A DNA stretch of 64,000 bases from Sulfitobacter sp043557345 (GTDB lineage: Bacteria > Pseudomonadota > Alphaproteobacteria > Rhodobacterales > Rhodobacteraceae): NCBI RefSeq assembly GCF_043557345.1, contig NZ_JBIFFV010000005.1, positions 1-64,000 on the forward strand, in the 5' to 3' direction. The position numbers and the translations under genes are program-made. The notes below the pieces were generated by a model. It was not told where the DNA came from and ran no database searches. It saw only the letters and a list, made by a program, of their open reading frames with translations. Of the stretch, positions 51,886 through 60,510 are shown one piece after another. Position 1 is the stretch's first letter. Each line of letters starts with the position of its first letter.

Positions 51886-53448
51886 ATGGATCTGTTCGAC
51901 GACCCCGCCCCCGGTGGCAACAGCCCCGAATTCACGGTGACCGAGCTTTCGGGCGCGATCAAACGGGTGATCGAGGGAGAGTTCGGCCATGTCCGGATTC
52001 GCGGTGAAGTGGGCCGCGTCAGCCGCCCGCGCTCGGGGCATGTCTATCTCGACCTCAAGGATGACCGCTCGGTCATCTCGGGCGTGATCTGGAAGGGCGT
52101 GACCGCGCGGCTTGAAACCCAGCCCGAAGAGGGAATGGAGGTGATCGCCACCGGGCGCATCACCACCTTTGGCGGGCAGTCGAAATATCAGATCGTCATC
52201 GAGGATATCAAACCGGCGGGCATGGGCGCGCTGATGGCGCTGTTGGAGAAACGAAAGGCGGCGCTGGCGGCGGAGGGGCTGTTCGCCCCCGAGCGCAAGC
52301 GCCCGCTGCCCTACCTGCCTGAGATCATCGGCGTGGTAACTTCGCCCTCGGGGGCCGTGATCCGCGACATTCTGCACCGGCTGCGGGATCGTTTTCCGCG
52401 CAAGGTGCTGGTCTGGCCGGTCGCCGTTCAGGGCGCGAAATGCGCGCCCGAGGTGGTGCGCGCCATCCAAGGGTTCAACCGGCTCACCCCCGGTGGCGCG
52501 TTGCCCCGGCCCGAGTTGATCATCGTGGCCCGTGGCGGTGGCTCGGTCGAAGACCTTTGGGGCTTTAACGAGGAAAGCGTCGCGCGCGCGGCGGCAGCCT
52601 CGGAGATCCCGCTGATCTCTGCCGTGGGGCATGAGACGGATACGACGCTGATCGACTTCGTCTCGGACAAACGCGCGCCCACGCCCACGGCGGCGGCGGA
52701 GCTTGCCGTGCCGGTGCGGCATGAATTGGCGGCATGGCTGGAGGGGCAGGGCGCGAGGATGCGTCAGGCGCTGAGCCAAGGGCTGACCCGGCGCGGCCAG
52801 CGGATGCGGGATCTGGCGCGGGCCTTGCCCGGGGCCGACACGCTGCTGGAGGGGCCGCGCCAGCGCCTTGATCGCGGGGGGGAGAAACTGGCCCCCGCGC
52901 TGATCGCAGGCGTCCAAGGCCGCCGCGTCAAGCTGGCCGATATGTCCGGCGCGCTGCGCCCCGGCACCCTGCGCCGCCAGCTGGAGGCGGATCGCCAACG
53001 TCTGGCGCAGCTCTCGGCACGGCTCGACCCTGCGTGGCAGCGCAATTTGGCCGGGCAGCGCGAGCGGCTGGCCGCGCGGATTGACCGGTTCCACCCCGAG
53101 GTGCTGCACCGCCAAATCCTCCGCCGGCGCGAGCGGTTGGTCGATCGCACCCAAACCTTCCGCCCCGAGGTTTTGCGCCGCGACCTGTCGCGTCAAGACC
53201 AGCGGTTGCAAGAGGTGCTGGCCCGGCTGGCGCGCGCAGGCCGCGCCGATCAGGACCGCCGCCGCCGCCAGATCGACGCGATGGGCCGCACGCTTAGCAC
53301 GCTCGGCTATCGCGAAACGCTGGCCCGTGGTTTCGCCGTGGTGCGGGGCGATGGTGATGTGGTGACCAGTGCGGAGGCTGCCAAGAAGGCGGCGCATCTG
53401 GAGATCGAATTCGCCGACGGTCGCTTGCCGGTCAAAGGCGAGGGCTGA
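51886..53448 (+). CDS. xseA: Exodeoxyribonuclease VII large subunit
   Basis: A 520-aa protein. The N-terminal OB fold contains VRIRGEVGRVSRPRSGHVYLDLKD; the catalytic domain contains VVTSPSGAVIRDILHRL, VARGGGSVEDLWGFNEE, SAVGHETDTTLIDFVSD and APTPTAAAE. The C-terminal Arg-rich coiled coil (about 290-480) is longer than in E. coli XseA (456 aa), common in this family branch. It degrades single-stranded DNA with XseB, which is not in the window. ATG at 51886 follows AAGGTG. Confidence 0.96.
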   Translation: MDLFDDPAPGGNSPEFTVTELSGAIKRVIEGEFGHVRIRGEVGRVSRPRSGHVYLDLKDDRSVISGVIWKGVTARLETQPEEGMEVIATGRITTFGGQSKYQIVIEDIKPAGMGALMALLEKRKAALAAEGLFAPERKRPLPYLPEIIGVVTSPSGAVIRDILHRLRDRFPRKVLVWPVAVQGAKCAPEVVRAIQGFNRLTPGGALPRPELIIVARGGGSVEDLWGFNEESVARAAAASEIPLISAVGHETDTTLIDFVSDKRAPTPTAAAELAVPVRHELAAWLEGQGARMRQALSQGLTRRGQRMRDLARALPGADTLLEGPRQRLDRGGEKLAPALIAGVQGRRVKLADMSGALRPGTLRRQLEADRQRLAQLSARLDPAWQRNLAGQRERLAARIDRFHPEVLHRQILRRRERLVDRTQTFRPEVLRRDLSRQDQRLQEVLARLARAGRADQDRRRRQIDAMGRTLSTLGYRETLARGFAVVRGDGDVVTSAEAAKKAAHLEIEFADGRLPVKGEG

Positions 53449-53454
53449 ACTGGC

Positions 53455-53844
53455 CTAGACCCCGACCTGCGGCCCAAGGCACAGCAGAGGCTCGGTCATC
53501 TCCCGCGCCTCATAAAGCGCGGTTTCGGTCGGGTCATTCTCGAACCGCGCGACCAGCCCGGTCGGGCTTTCGGTAAAGCTCCAGCATTGCGGGGCGGGGT
53601 CGTCTTCGTAGACAAAGCAGATCAGCCCTTCGGCCTCATACCAGCGCCCCTCTTTGCAATGGCCATCCAGAAAGGACCACTGCACGCGCCGGTTCTCGTG
53701 ATAGATTTCCGCCCCATAGGGCGCGCCGGACTGGCCGAAATAGAGCGTCTTGCCTTGGGTATAGGCTTCGAACTCCGCCGCCGACATCTCGGCCAAGGCA
53801 GGCAGGGGAAGGAGAGTGCAGATCAGGGCGAGGGCAAGTCTCAT
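53455..53844 (-). CDS. Exported hypothetical protein
   Basis: A 129-aa protein with a clear signal peptide (MRLALALICTLLPLPALA, cleavage before E). The mature part (about 110 aa) begins MSAAEFEAYTQGKTLYFGQSG and has four Cys (in HCKEG, ICFVY, QCWSF and LLCLG) that could form two disulfides. I recognise it as a type common in roseobacters but cannot name a function. ATG at 53844 gives the signal peptide at once. Convergent with xseA, 6 bases between stops. Confidence 0.78.
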   Translation of the reverse strand: MRLALALICTLLPLPALAEMSAAEFEAYTQGKTLYFGQSGAPYGAEIYHENRRVQWSFLDGHCKEGRWYEAEGLICFVYEDDPAPQCWSFTESPTGLVARFENDPTETALYEAREMTEPLLCLGPQVGV

Positions 53845-53885
53845 ACCACGAGCCTGCCAGAAGCCCGCGCCCCGCGCCAGTGGGA

Positions 53886-54887
53886 TCAGCCGCGGCCCCA
53901 CCGGGCCACGCGGCGGTCCATCACGCGCCGCCAAAGCGGGGGGACAAGGGCGATCACCGCCATCACGGGCAGGGAATAGGGCAGTTTGGGCATCTCTGGC
54001 GTCACCTCCAGCGCCGGAAAGGCGCGGGCGGGGCGCATGTGGTGGTCCGAATGGCGCGGGGCATTCAGCATCATCGCGGCAGAGTACCATTTCGGCGCGT
54101 TCCAACTGTGCTGCGGGCCCATCGGCTCGAAGCGGCCATCGGGGCGTTGCTCTCGCCGTAGCCCATAGTGCTGCACATAGTCCGACAGCAGCAGTTGCAT
54201 CTGCGCATAGGCCGCCAGCCCGACATAGGTGAGCAGCCCGGCGACCCCGCCGAGCAGCAGCGCCGTGAGCAGCGTCAGCGCCGCGCCACCGAGGTAGAGC
54301 GCATAGGGGTGCAGCCCCCGCGCCCCCGTCTTGCGCGCGCGCTGCGCGCTGTCGGCCTGCCACCCGGCGCGAAACTCCCCCCAGCTTGCGCTCAGCAGAA
54401 ACCGCCAGAACCCCATGCCCTTGGGTGCGGAGTTGGGATCAGCCGGGGTGGCGGCGGCGGGATGATGCACTCGCAGATGGGCCGAGACGTGATGCCCGTG
54501 CAGCAGCGAGATATAGACCGCCGTGCCAATCCGCCGGGGCAGGCGGCGGCTGGCATGGATCAACTCATGGGCGTTGGAATTGCTGATCTGACCCAGAAAC
54601 AGGCCAAGCGCGGCAAAGATCACCGCGCGGTCCACCCCCGCCAGATGCGGGGCCGTGCCAATCGCCCAGACCCCGAGCGGCAGCAGCAGGAAATGCGCGG
54701 CGGCCAAGGTCAGCGTCAGGGCGCGGCCCGAGTTGTCGGACAGGCGCAGCGCGCGGCCCAACCGGTCCATGAGGGCCACATGCACCGTGATCGACAACAG
54801 CGCCAGCACGGGCCAGACCCCACCCCAGAGGGCGGCGGCGGCAATCAGCACCGCCGGTGTCAAACTTGCGATCACATACCACAGCAT
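53886..54887 (-). CDS. AlkB-type membrane hydroxylase/desaturase-like protein
   Basis: A 333-aa membrane protein with about six hydrophobic segments and the three-cluster His box of integral-membrane diiron enzymes: HELIH, then HGHHVSAHLRVHH, and a late RHSDHH. SDYVQHYGL corresponds to the NYxEHYGL motif of alkane 1-monooxygenases. It would hydroxylate a hydrophobic substrate at the membrane; whether an alkane is unclear. ATG at 54887 follows AGGGGAAAA. It is divergent from the NuoE-NuoF fusion gene. The ferredoxin 4 kb away could in principle supply electrons, but no link is shown. Confidence 0.82.
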   Translation of the reverse strand: MLWYVIASLTPAVLIAAAALWGGVWPVLALLSITVHVALMDRLGRALRLSDNSGRALTLTLAAAHFLLLPLGVWAIGTAPHLAGVDRAVIFAALGLFLGQISNSNAHELIHASRRLPRRIGTAVYISLLHGHHVSAHLRVHHPAAATPADPNSAPKGMGFWRFLLSASWGEFRAGWQADSAQRARKTGARGLHPYALYLGGAALTLLTALLLGGVAGLLTYVGLAAYAQMQLLLSDYVQHYGLRREQRPDGRFEPMGPQHSWNAPKWYSAAMMLNAPRHSDHHMRPARAFPALEVTPEMPKLPYSLPVMAVIALVPPLWRRVMDRRVARWGRG

Positions 54888-55046
54888 GCGTTTTCCCCTG
54901 CGACCCCGCGCCAATCGGCTCAACCCCCGCATTCTGCCCGCCGCAGGGGCTGTGCACAACGCAAACACCCGCGCGATTGTCGCTTTTTGATCGCGCCTCG
55001 GCCTTTGGATTTGCTACCAAGGCGGAAAGCAAGGCGGGGGAGAGAT

Positions 55047-56759
55047 ATGGCGCTGGACGATCACGGCAATGCATCGGCGGGGGGGCCGCGAAAGGGCGTT
55101 TGGAAATCCGGCAAGGGCAAGGGGCGGCATCACCCCAAGGGGCGGCAGTTGCAGGATACGGCTTGGGCGGAGGTCCGCGCGCTGTTGGGCGACCGCCCGC
55201 GCGCCCGCGATCTGCTGATCGAGTTTCTGCATCTGATCCAAGACCGCTTTGGCCACCTGTCGGCCGCGCATCTGCGGGCCTTGGCCGAAGAGATGCGCCT
55301 GTCGATGGCCGAGGTCTATGAGGTTGCCAGTTTCTACGCGCATTTCGACGTGGTGAAAGAGGGCGAGACCCCGCCGCCCGCGCTGACCATCCGTGTCTGC
55401 GATTCGCTGTCTTGTGAACTGGCCGGGGCGCAGGCCTTGAAAGCCGCGTTGGAGGAGGGGCTGGACCCGACCGAAGTGCGCGTCCTGCGCTCGCCCTGCA
55501 TGGGGCGCTGCGACACGGCACCGGTGCTGGAGCTGGGGCATAACCATATCGACCATGCGACGCCCGACAAGGTGCGCTTGGCGATTGAGGCTGGGGATAC
55601 CCATGCCCGTCTACCTGACCGTGAGGCTTATGAAACCTACGCCGCCTCAGGGGGTTATGACACGCTGTTGAACCTGCGTCAGGGGGGCGATTGGGAAGCG
55701 GTGCAAGAGCGACTGCTGGAGGCTGGGCTGCGCGGTCTTGGCGGGGCGGGTTTCCCCTCGGGCAAGAAATGGGGCTTCGTGCGCGGCAACCCCGGCCCGC
55801 GTTATTTGGCGGTGAATGGCGATGAGGGCGAGCCGGGCACCTTCAAGGACCGCTGGTATCTCGAACGCCGCCCGCATCTCTTCCTCGAAGGGATGTTGAT
55901 CGCCGCTTGGGCGGTGGAGGCCGAGAAGGTCTTTCTTTACATGCGCGACGAATACCCGGCGGTGCTGGAGATTCTGCGCCGCGAGATCGCGGCTCTGGAA
56001 GGTGCGGGCCTTATCGCGCCCGGCTATGTCGATCTGCGCCGCGGGGCGGGCGCCTATATCTGCGGCGAGGAAAGCGCCATGATCGAAAGCATCGAAGGCA
56101 AGCGCGGCTTGCCGCGTCATCGCCCGCCCTATGTGGCGCAGGTGGGGGTCTTTGGCCGCCCGACCTTGGTGCATAACATAGAGACCCTGCATTGGATTGC
56201 CCGCATCTGTCGCGAAGGGCCGCAGGTGTTGAACGGTGTGGAAAAGAATGGCCGCAAGGGGCTGCGCAGCTATTCCGTTTCGGGCCGCGTGGCGCGCCCG
56301 GGGATGTATCTGCTGCCTGCGGGGTCAACCATCACCGACATCATCGCGGCGGCGGGGGGCATGATGAAGGGGCATCTGTTCAAAGCCTATCAACCGGGTG
56401 GGCCGTCCTCTGGCCTGTTGCCGGCCTCGATGGATGACCTGCCGCTCGACTTCGACACGCTGCAACCGCACGGGTCGTTTATCGGCTCGGCGGCGGTGGT
56501 TGTCCTGTCGGAGCATGACAGCGCGCGGGCCGCCGCCCTCAACATGCTGCGGTTTTTCGAGGATGAGAGCTGTGGCCAGTGCACGCCCTGCCGGGTCGGC
56601 TGTGAAAAGGCGGTGAAGCTGATGCAGGAGGACCGCTGGGACCAAGCCCTACTGGAGGAGTTGTCGACCGCCATGGTCGATGCCTCGATCTGCGGGCTGG
56701 GTCAGGCGGCGCCGAATCCGATCCGGCTGGTGATGAAGCATTTCCCCGATGAAATCTGA
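55047..56759 (+). CDS. NuoE-NuoF fusion (formate dehydrogenase beta-like), without adjacent partners
   Basis: A 570-aa iron-sulfur flavoprotein. Residues about 40-185 are NuoE-like: C-x4-C in CDSLSCELAG and C-x3-C in CMGRCDTAP hold a 2Fe-2S cluster. About 190-570 are NuoF-like: GLRGLGGAGFPSGKKW, VNGDEGEPGTFKDR (FMN/NADH), RGAGAYICGEESAMIESIEG and SCGQCTPCRVGC (4Fe-4S). This matches FdsB/HoxF-type diaphorase subunits that pass electrons to or from NAD. No FdsA/FdhA or other subunit gene follows; ftsY is next after 95 bases. The N-terminal 35 residues are basic and Gly-rich. Start ATG at 55047 has GGGGGAGAG upstream. Confidence 0.9.
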   Translation: MALDDHGNASAGGPRKGVWKSGKGKGRHHPKGRQLQDTAWAEVRALLGDRPRARDLLIEFLHLIQDRFGHLSAAHLRALAEEMRLSMAEVYEVASFYAHFDVVKEGETPPPALTIRVCDSLSCELAGAQALKAALEEGLDPTEVRVLRSPCMGRCDTAPVLELGHNHIDHATPDKVRLAIEAGDTHARLPDREAYETYAASGGYDTLLNLRQGGDWEAVQERLLEAGLRGLGGAGFPSGKKWGFVRGNPGPRYLAVNGDEGEPGTFKDRWYLERRPHLFLEGMLIAAWAVEAEKVFLYMRDEYPAVLEILRREIAALEGAGLIAPGYVDLRRGAGAYICGEESAMIESIEGKRGLPRHRPPYVAQVGVFGRPTLVHNIETLHWIARICREGPQVLNGVEKNGRKGLRSYSVSGRVARPGMYLLPAGSTITDIIAAAGGMMKGHLFKAYQPGGPSSGLLPASMDDLPLDFDTLQPHGSFIGSAAVVVLSEHDSARAAALNMLRFFEDESCGQCTPCRVGCEKAVKLMQEDRWDQALLEELSTAMVDASICGLGQAAPNPIRLVMKHFPDEI

Positions 56760-56854
56760 CCCCGCCCCCTCCCGGCGGGCTTGATCTGCCCGGGCGCCCT
56801 TCCATCTGCGCGGGCAAGCCTATAGATCAAGACGAAACTGCATGGGAGACGCCG

Positions 56855-58210
56855 ATGGCCTTCTTCACGAAGCTCAAGGACCGCTTGTTCAAATCCTCGT
56901 CCAAACTCGATGAGGGGTTGGAGGCAATCGTCAGCGATGGCGGCGAGGCGGAGGCCGAAGCGGCCCCCGTGGATGCGGTGATGGACCAGCCCGGCGCGGC
57001 TTCTGACGTGATGCCCGATGGGCAAGAGGACAGCGGCCCGATGTTGGCGGCAGAGGGGAAGAGGGCGGAAGAGCCGACCCCCGCGCCCGAACCCGCCCCG
57101 GAGCCCGAGCCGCTTCCAGAACCCGAGCCGCAGCCTGCGCCCGAACCGCATCCCGAACCGTCTGAGCGTCAGCAGGAGCCCACGCCCGCGCAGGAACCCC
57201 CTGCCGCTGACCCTGAGCCTGTCCCGGCACCGGAAGAAGTTCCCGCGGCGACCGACCTGCGCGAAGCGATGACCCCCGTCGCCCCGGTGCTGGACGAAAC
57301 CGCAGCCGAGGCCACCCCCGCCAAAACGGGCATCCTGGGCCGCCTCATGGGGCGCGGCGCCGCACAACCCGTGCTGCGCCGGACACTGGATGACGAAATG
57401 CTCGAACAGCTCGAAGAGCTGTTGATCAGCGCCGACATGGGCGTCGACACGGCGCTGCGGGTCACCGCAAATATGGCCGAGGGGCGCTTTGGCAAGAAGC
57501 TCTCGGTGGCAGAGATCAAGCAACTGCTCGCCAGCGAAGTCAGCCGCATCATGGAGCCTGTGGCTCAGCCCCTGCCGCTCTATCCCAAGACCCCGCAGGT
57601 GGTGCTGGTGGTCGGCGTGAACGGCTCGGGCAAGACGACTACCATCGGCAAATTGGCCTCGCAATTCCGTGCGGCGGGCAAGAAGGTCGTGATCGCCGCG
57701 GGGGATACCTTCCGCGCCGCGGCGGTGGAGCAATTGCAGGTCTGGGGCGAACGCGCGAACGTGCCGGTGCTGACCGCGCCCGAGGGCAGCGACCCGGCGA
57801 GCCTTGCGTTTGACGCGATGGGCCGCGCGCAGGAAGAGGGGGCGGACCTGCTTCTGATCGACACGGCGGGCCGTTTGCAGAACCGGGGCGACCTGATGGA
57901 GGAATTGGCCAAGATCGTCCGCGTTATCCGCAAGAAGGACGAAACCGCGCCGCATAACACCCTATTGGTGCTGGATGCGACGACGGGGCAGAACGCGGTC
58001 AATCAGGTGAAAGTCTTCCAAGAGATTTCCGATGTCAGCGGTCTGGTGATGACCAAGCTCGACGGCACCGCCAAGGGCGGCGTGCTGGTGGCGCTGGCGG
58101 ATCGCTTTGGCCTGCCCATCCATGCCGTGGGCGTGGGCGAGCAGATCGACGATCTGTCGCCGTTTGACCCCGATGAATTCGCCGCCGCCTTGGTAGGCAC
58201 GGATGGCTAA
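56855..58210 (+). CDS. ftsY: Signal recognition particle receptor FtsY
   Basis: A 451-aa protein. Residues about 15-145 form an acidic, Pro-Glu-rich linker typical of FtsY A-domains. The NG domain then has GVNGSGKTTTIGKLA (G1), DTFRAAAVEQL, LLIDTAGRLQNR (G3), VMTKLDGTAKGG (G4) and GVGEQIDDLSPFDPDEF. It binds SRP and delivers nascent membrane proteins to the translocon. ATG at 56855 follows GGGAGACG. Length is longer than the minimal receptor because of the linker. Confidence 0.96.
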   Translation: MAFFTKLKDRLFKSSSKLDEGLEAIVSDGGEAEAEAAPVDAVMDQPGAASDVMPDGQEDSGPMLAAEGKRAEEPTPAPEPAPEPEPLPEPEPQPAPEPHPEPSERQQEPTPAQEPPAADPEPVPAPEEVPAATDLREAMTPVAPVLDETAAEATPAKTGILGRLMGRGAAQPVLRRTLDDEMLEQLEELLISADMGVDTALRVTANMAEGRFGKKLSVAEIKQLLASEVSRIMEPVAQPLPLYPKTPQVVLVVGVNGSGKTTTIGKLASQFRAAGKKVVIAAGDTFRAAAVEQLQVWGERANVPVLTAPEGSDPASLAFDAMGRAQEEGADLLLIDTAGRLQNRGDLMEELAKIVRVIRKKDETAPHNTLLVLDATTGQNAVNQVKVFQEISDVSGLVMTKLDGTAKGGVLVALADRFGLPIHAVGVGEQIDDLSPFDPDEFAAALVGTDG

Positions 58211-58243
58211 CGTCACCTCGGTCGCCGCGCGCGGTGGCCCTGC

Positions 58244-58729
58244 TCAATCATGGGTGCCAAGCTTTCGTTCGATCCAGCGCAGAACGGTCAGAACCAGCAC
58301 CACAATCCCTGCGGTCAGACAGGCCAGCAGAATTTGCCCCGCGCCGCAGGACAGGCCGATGGCCCCGGCCAGCCACATCGACGCGCCGGTGGTGATGTTG
58401 CGCACCTCACCGTTCGAGGTGAAGATGATCCCGGCCGCAAGGAAGGCCACGCCCGCGGTCACCGCTTCGATCAGGCGCAGCGGATCGAAACGCATCTGGT
58501 CGCCTTCGCCAAATTGCAGACTGCCAAGCTCTTGCCCGATGATGATGAACAGACAGGCGGCGATGGCCACCATGATATGGGTCCGCAGCCCCGCAGGCTT
58601 GTCGCGCCGCTCACGCTCATATCCGACGATGCCCGCCAGAAAGGCCGCCATCAGCAGCCGCGCGGCAGCAACAGTGACCGGCACTTTTGAAAAACTGTTG
58701 GTGAGATCCGAGATCAGGCTTTCGAACAT
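58244..58729 (-). CDS. MgtC/SapB family membrane protein
   Basis: A 161-aa protein with four to five hydrophobic segments. AAFLAGIVGYERERRDKPAGLRTH is the MgtC/SapB signature, where the charged loop follows the second helix; GVAFLAAGIIF and GLSCGAG are in later helices. The C-terminal domain of full-length MgtC is absent, so it is the short SapB form. The family is linked to growth in low magnesium or ATPase control. It is divergent from the EamA transporter and convergent with ftsY. Confidence 0.9.
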   Translation of the reverse strand: MFESLISDLTNSFSKVPVTVAAARLLMAAFLAGIVGYERERRDKPAGLRTHIMVAIAACLFIIIGQELGSLQFGEGDQMRFDPLRLIEAVTAGVAFLAAGIIFTSNGEVRNITTGASMWLAGAIGLSCGAGQILLACLTAGIVVLVLTVLRWIERKLGTHD

Positions 58730-58792
58730 GGAAATTCCGTTGGTGCTAAAGACTTTGAAATATAAACCTCTCGCTCAGGGGGGAGTTCCGCG

Positions 58793-59695
58793 ATGACCGA
58801 TTGGATCCTGTCGATCGAAGGCACCCCCGCGGGCCATACCGCGGCCCTGTGGCTCGCGCTTTCCGCCGCCTTCCTGCATGCGGTTTTCGGCGCATTGCAA
58901 AAGGGGCGGCATGATCCGTGGCTCACGCGCGGGGCGATCGACGTCTCTTATGGCGTGATGGCCGCCCCCTTCGCCCTGTTCGTCGTGCCATGGCCCGAGC
59001 CGCATATGTGGGTGATCTTCCTCGGCGCTTTCGTGATCCATGTGATCTACAAGCTGTTGCAGGCATGGGCCTATACCAAGGGCGCCTATACGGTGGTCTA
59101 CCCGGTGGTGCGTGGCACGGGGCCGCTCTTTGCCGTGGTCGGCGCCTATCTGATCTTTGGCGAGCGGTTCAATGCGGTGCAATGGCTGGGCGTGGCGGTG
59201 CTCTTGAGCGGTATCTTCGGCCTTGCCCTTTATAACCTGCGCAATCTGGTCGCGGCGCGGGATACGCTGCACGCGGCCTTGGGCCTTGCAGTGCTTACGG
59301 GCTTGTTCGTGGCGCTTTACACCACATATGACGCATATGGCATCCGCGCCACGGCGGATCCCTTCACCTTCCTCGCATGGTTTTTCATGATCGACGGGCT
59401 GGTGATGCCGGTGATCGCATGGCGGCGCTGGCATAGGATGGAGAACCCGCCCGAAGTGGCGCCGCTGATGCTGCGCGGCTTTATCGGCGGGATTATCGCA
59501 TTCGCGAGTTTCGGGTCGGTCATGCTGGCCACCCGGCTTGATAAGGTGGGCGAGGCCGCGGTGCTGCGCGAGACTTCGACCGTCTTTGCCGCGCTGATCG
59601 GGGTGCTGGTGCTGAAAGAAACCGTCGGCCCGCGCCGCATCGCGCTGATGGCGCTGATCGCAGCCGGGGCGGTGATTGTTGAAATGGGCGGCTGA
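58793..59695 (+). CDS. EamA/DMT-family transporter
   Basis: A 300-aa inner-membrane protein with about ten predicted membrane segments, in two five-helix EamA halves (about 15-145 and 160-300). YPVVRGTGPLFAVVGAYLIFGE is typical of the end of the first half, and LRETSTVFAALIGVLVLKETVG of the second. It should export or import a small metabolite; substrate cannot be read. ATG at 58793 follows GGGGGGAG. yciB follows after 10 bases, so the two are probably co-transcribed. Confidence 0.9.
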   Translation: MTDWILSIEGTPAGHTAALWLALSAAFLHAVFGALQKGRHDPWLTRGAIDVSYGVMAAPFALFVVPWPEPHMWVIFLGAFVIHVIYKLLQAWAYTKGAYTVVYPVVRGTGPLFAVVGAYLIFGERFNAVQWLGVAVLLSGIFGLALYNLRNLVAARDTLHAALGLAVLTGLFVALYTTYDAYGIRATADPFTFLAWFFMIDGLVMPVIAWRRWHRMENPPEVAPLMLRGFIGGIIAFASFGSVMLATRLDKVGEAAVLRETSTVFAALIGVLVLKETVGPRRIALMALIAAGAVIVEMGG

Positions 59696-59705
59696 AGGAA
59701 CAGGC

Positions 59706-60311
59706 ATGTCAGAACCAAGAGAGATCAACCCAATGCTGCGGGCGGGCTTGGAATACGGGCCGGTCTTGGCCTTCCTCGTAGCCTATCTATGGCTCAAGGA
59801 TAACACCTATACCTTCGGCGGGACGGCGTATGACGGCTTTATCGTCGTCACCGCGATGTTCGTGCCGCTGCTCGTGCTCTCAACCGGCGCGCTCTGGGCG
59901 CTGACGGGCAAGCTCAGCCGGATGCAGGTCGCTACCGTGGTGCTGGTGGTGATCTTTGGCGGGCTGTCGGTCTGGCTGAACGACGACCGCTTCTTCAAGA
60001 TGAAGCCGACGCTGATCTATGTGCTTTTCGGCGGCCTTCTGGCGGTCGGCCTGCTGCGCGGACAATCCTACCTGAAATACGTCATGGAAGAGATGATGCC
60101 CCTGCGCGATGAAGGGTGGATGCTGCTGACCAAACGGCTGATGTATTTCTTCTTTGGTCTGGCGCTGGCGAATGAGGTGATCTGGCGGTTCTTTTCGACC
60201 GACACATGGGTCTATTTCAAGACCTTCGGCCTGACGGTGGCGATTTTCGTTTTCTTCATGGCGCAGGGCAAGCTGTTCGAAGCCTACGGCGAGAAGAAAG
60301 ACCAAGGCTGA
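59706..60311 (+). CDS. yciB: Inner membrane-spanning protein YciB (septation protein A family)
   Basis: A 201-aa membrane protein with about five hydrophobic segments. The sequence LNDDRFFKMKPTLIYVLFGGLL is the YciB/IspZ signature, and EVIWRFFSTDTWVYFKTFGL near the end is also typical. The family takes part in cell-envelope or septum maintenance; exact role not settled. ATG at 59706 follows AAGGAACAGG. It ends 33 bases before the metZ promoter. Confidence 0.92.
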   Translation: MSEPREINPMLRAGLEYGPVLAFLVAYLWLKDNTYTFGGTAYDGFIVVTAMFVPLLVLSTGALWALTGKLSRMQVATVVLVVIFGGLSVWLNDDRFFKMKPTLIYVLFGGLLAVGLLRGQSYLKYVMEEMMPLRDEGWMLLTKRLMYFFFGLALANEVIWRFFSTDTWVYFKTFGLTVAIFVFFMAQGKLFEAYGEKKDQG

Positions 60312-60343
60312 CCCGAATTTAACGAGCGCCCCGCGCGAAACTG

Positions 60344-60372
60344 TTGACCTGTAGCGTCGCGCGGCGTAATCC
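60344..60372 (+). promoter_or_regulatory. Promoter for the metZ riboswitch transcript
   Basis: TTGACC at 60344-60349 and TAATCC at 60367-60372 are separated by 17 bases. A start about 7 bases downstream (near 60379) coincides with the 5' edge of the SAM-II aptamer, which supports both calls. Confidence 0.7.
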
Positions 60373-60378
60373 ACCCCG

Positions 60379-60430
60379 CGTGGCGATTTGTTACCGGATT
60401 GTGGGCCACGTTAAACATGCCGCTAAAAGG
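60379..60430 (+). promoter_or_regulatory. SAM-II riboswitch (metA motif) aptamer
   Basis: Stem P1 is CGTGGC (60379-60384) with GCCACG (60405-60410). The loop starts GATTTG, and the 3' strand reads TTAAACATGCCGCTAAAAGG, both conserved SAM-II elements. CGG in the loop (60395-60397) can pair with CCG (60420-60422) to give the pseudoknot. It binds S-adenosylmethionine in known cases. It precedes metZ, a methionine-synthesis gene, as is typical in alphaproteobacteria. Confidence 0.9.
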
Positions 60431-60438
60431 TCAGGATG

Positions 60439-60476
60439 AAAGACCCCTTTCGCTTGGCCGCGTCTGGGGTTTTTTT
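60439..60476 (+). terminator. Riboswitch-controlled intrinsic terminator before metZ
   Basis: AAAGACCCC (60439-60447) pairs with GGGGTTTTT (60466-60474), followed by further T residues to 60476. The aptamer 3' end AAAGG (60426-60430) can pair instead with CCTTT (60446-60450), and GGTC with GACC, giving an antiterminator. SAM binding would sequester the aptamer 3' end and let the terminator form. Confidence 0.85.
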
Positions 60477-60510
60477 ATGCCCGCGAGGTCGGGCCGGAAG
60501 GATGAGAGAG

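Noticed and set aside
56761..56780. CCCGCC/GGCGGG hairpin after the NuoE-NuoF gene as a terminator
   Set aside because: Short stem with a GC-rich context and no T-run; could be chance in this composition.
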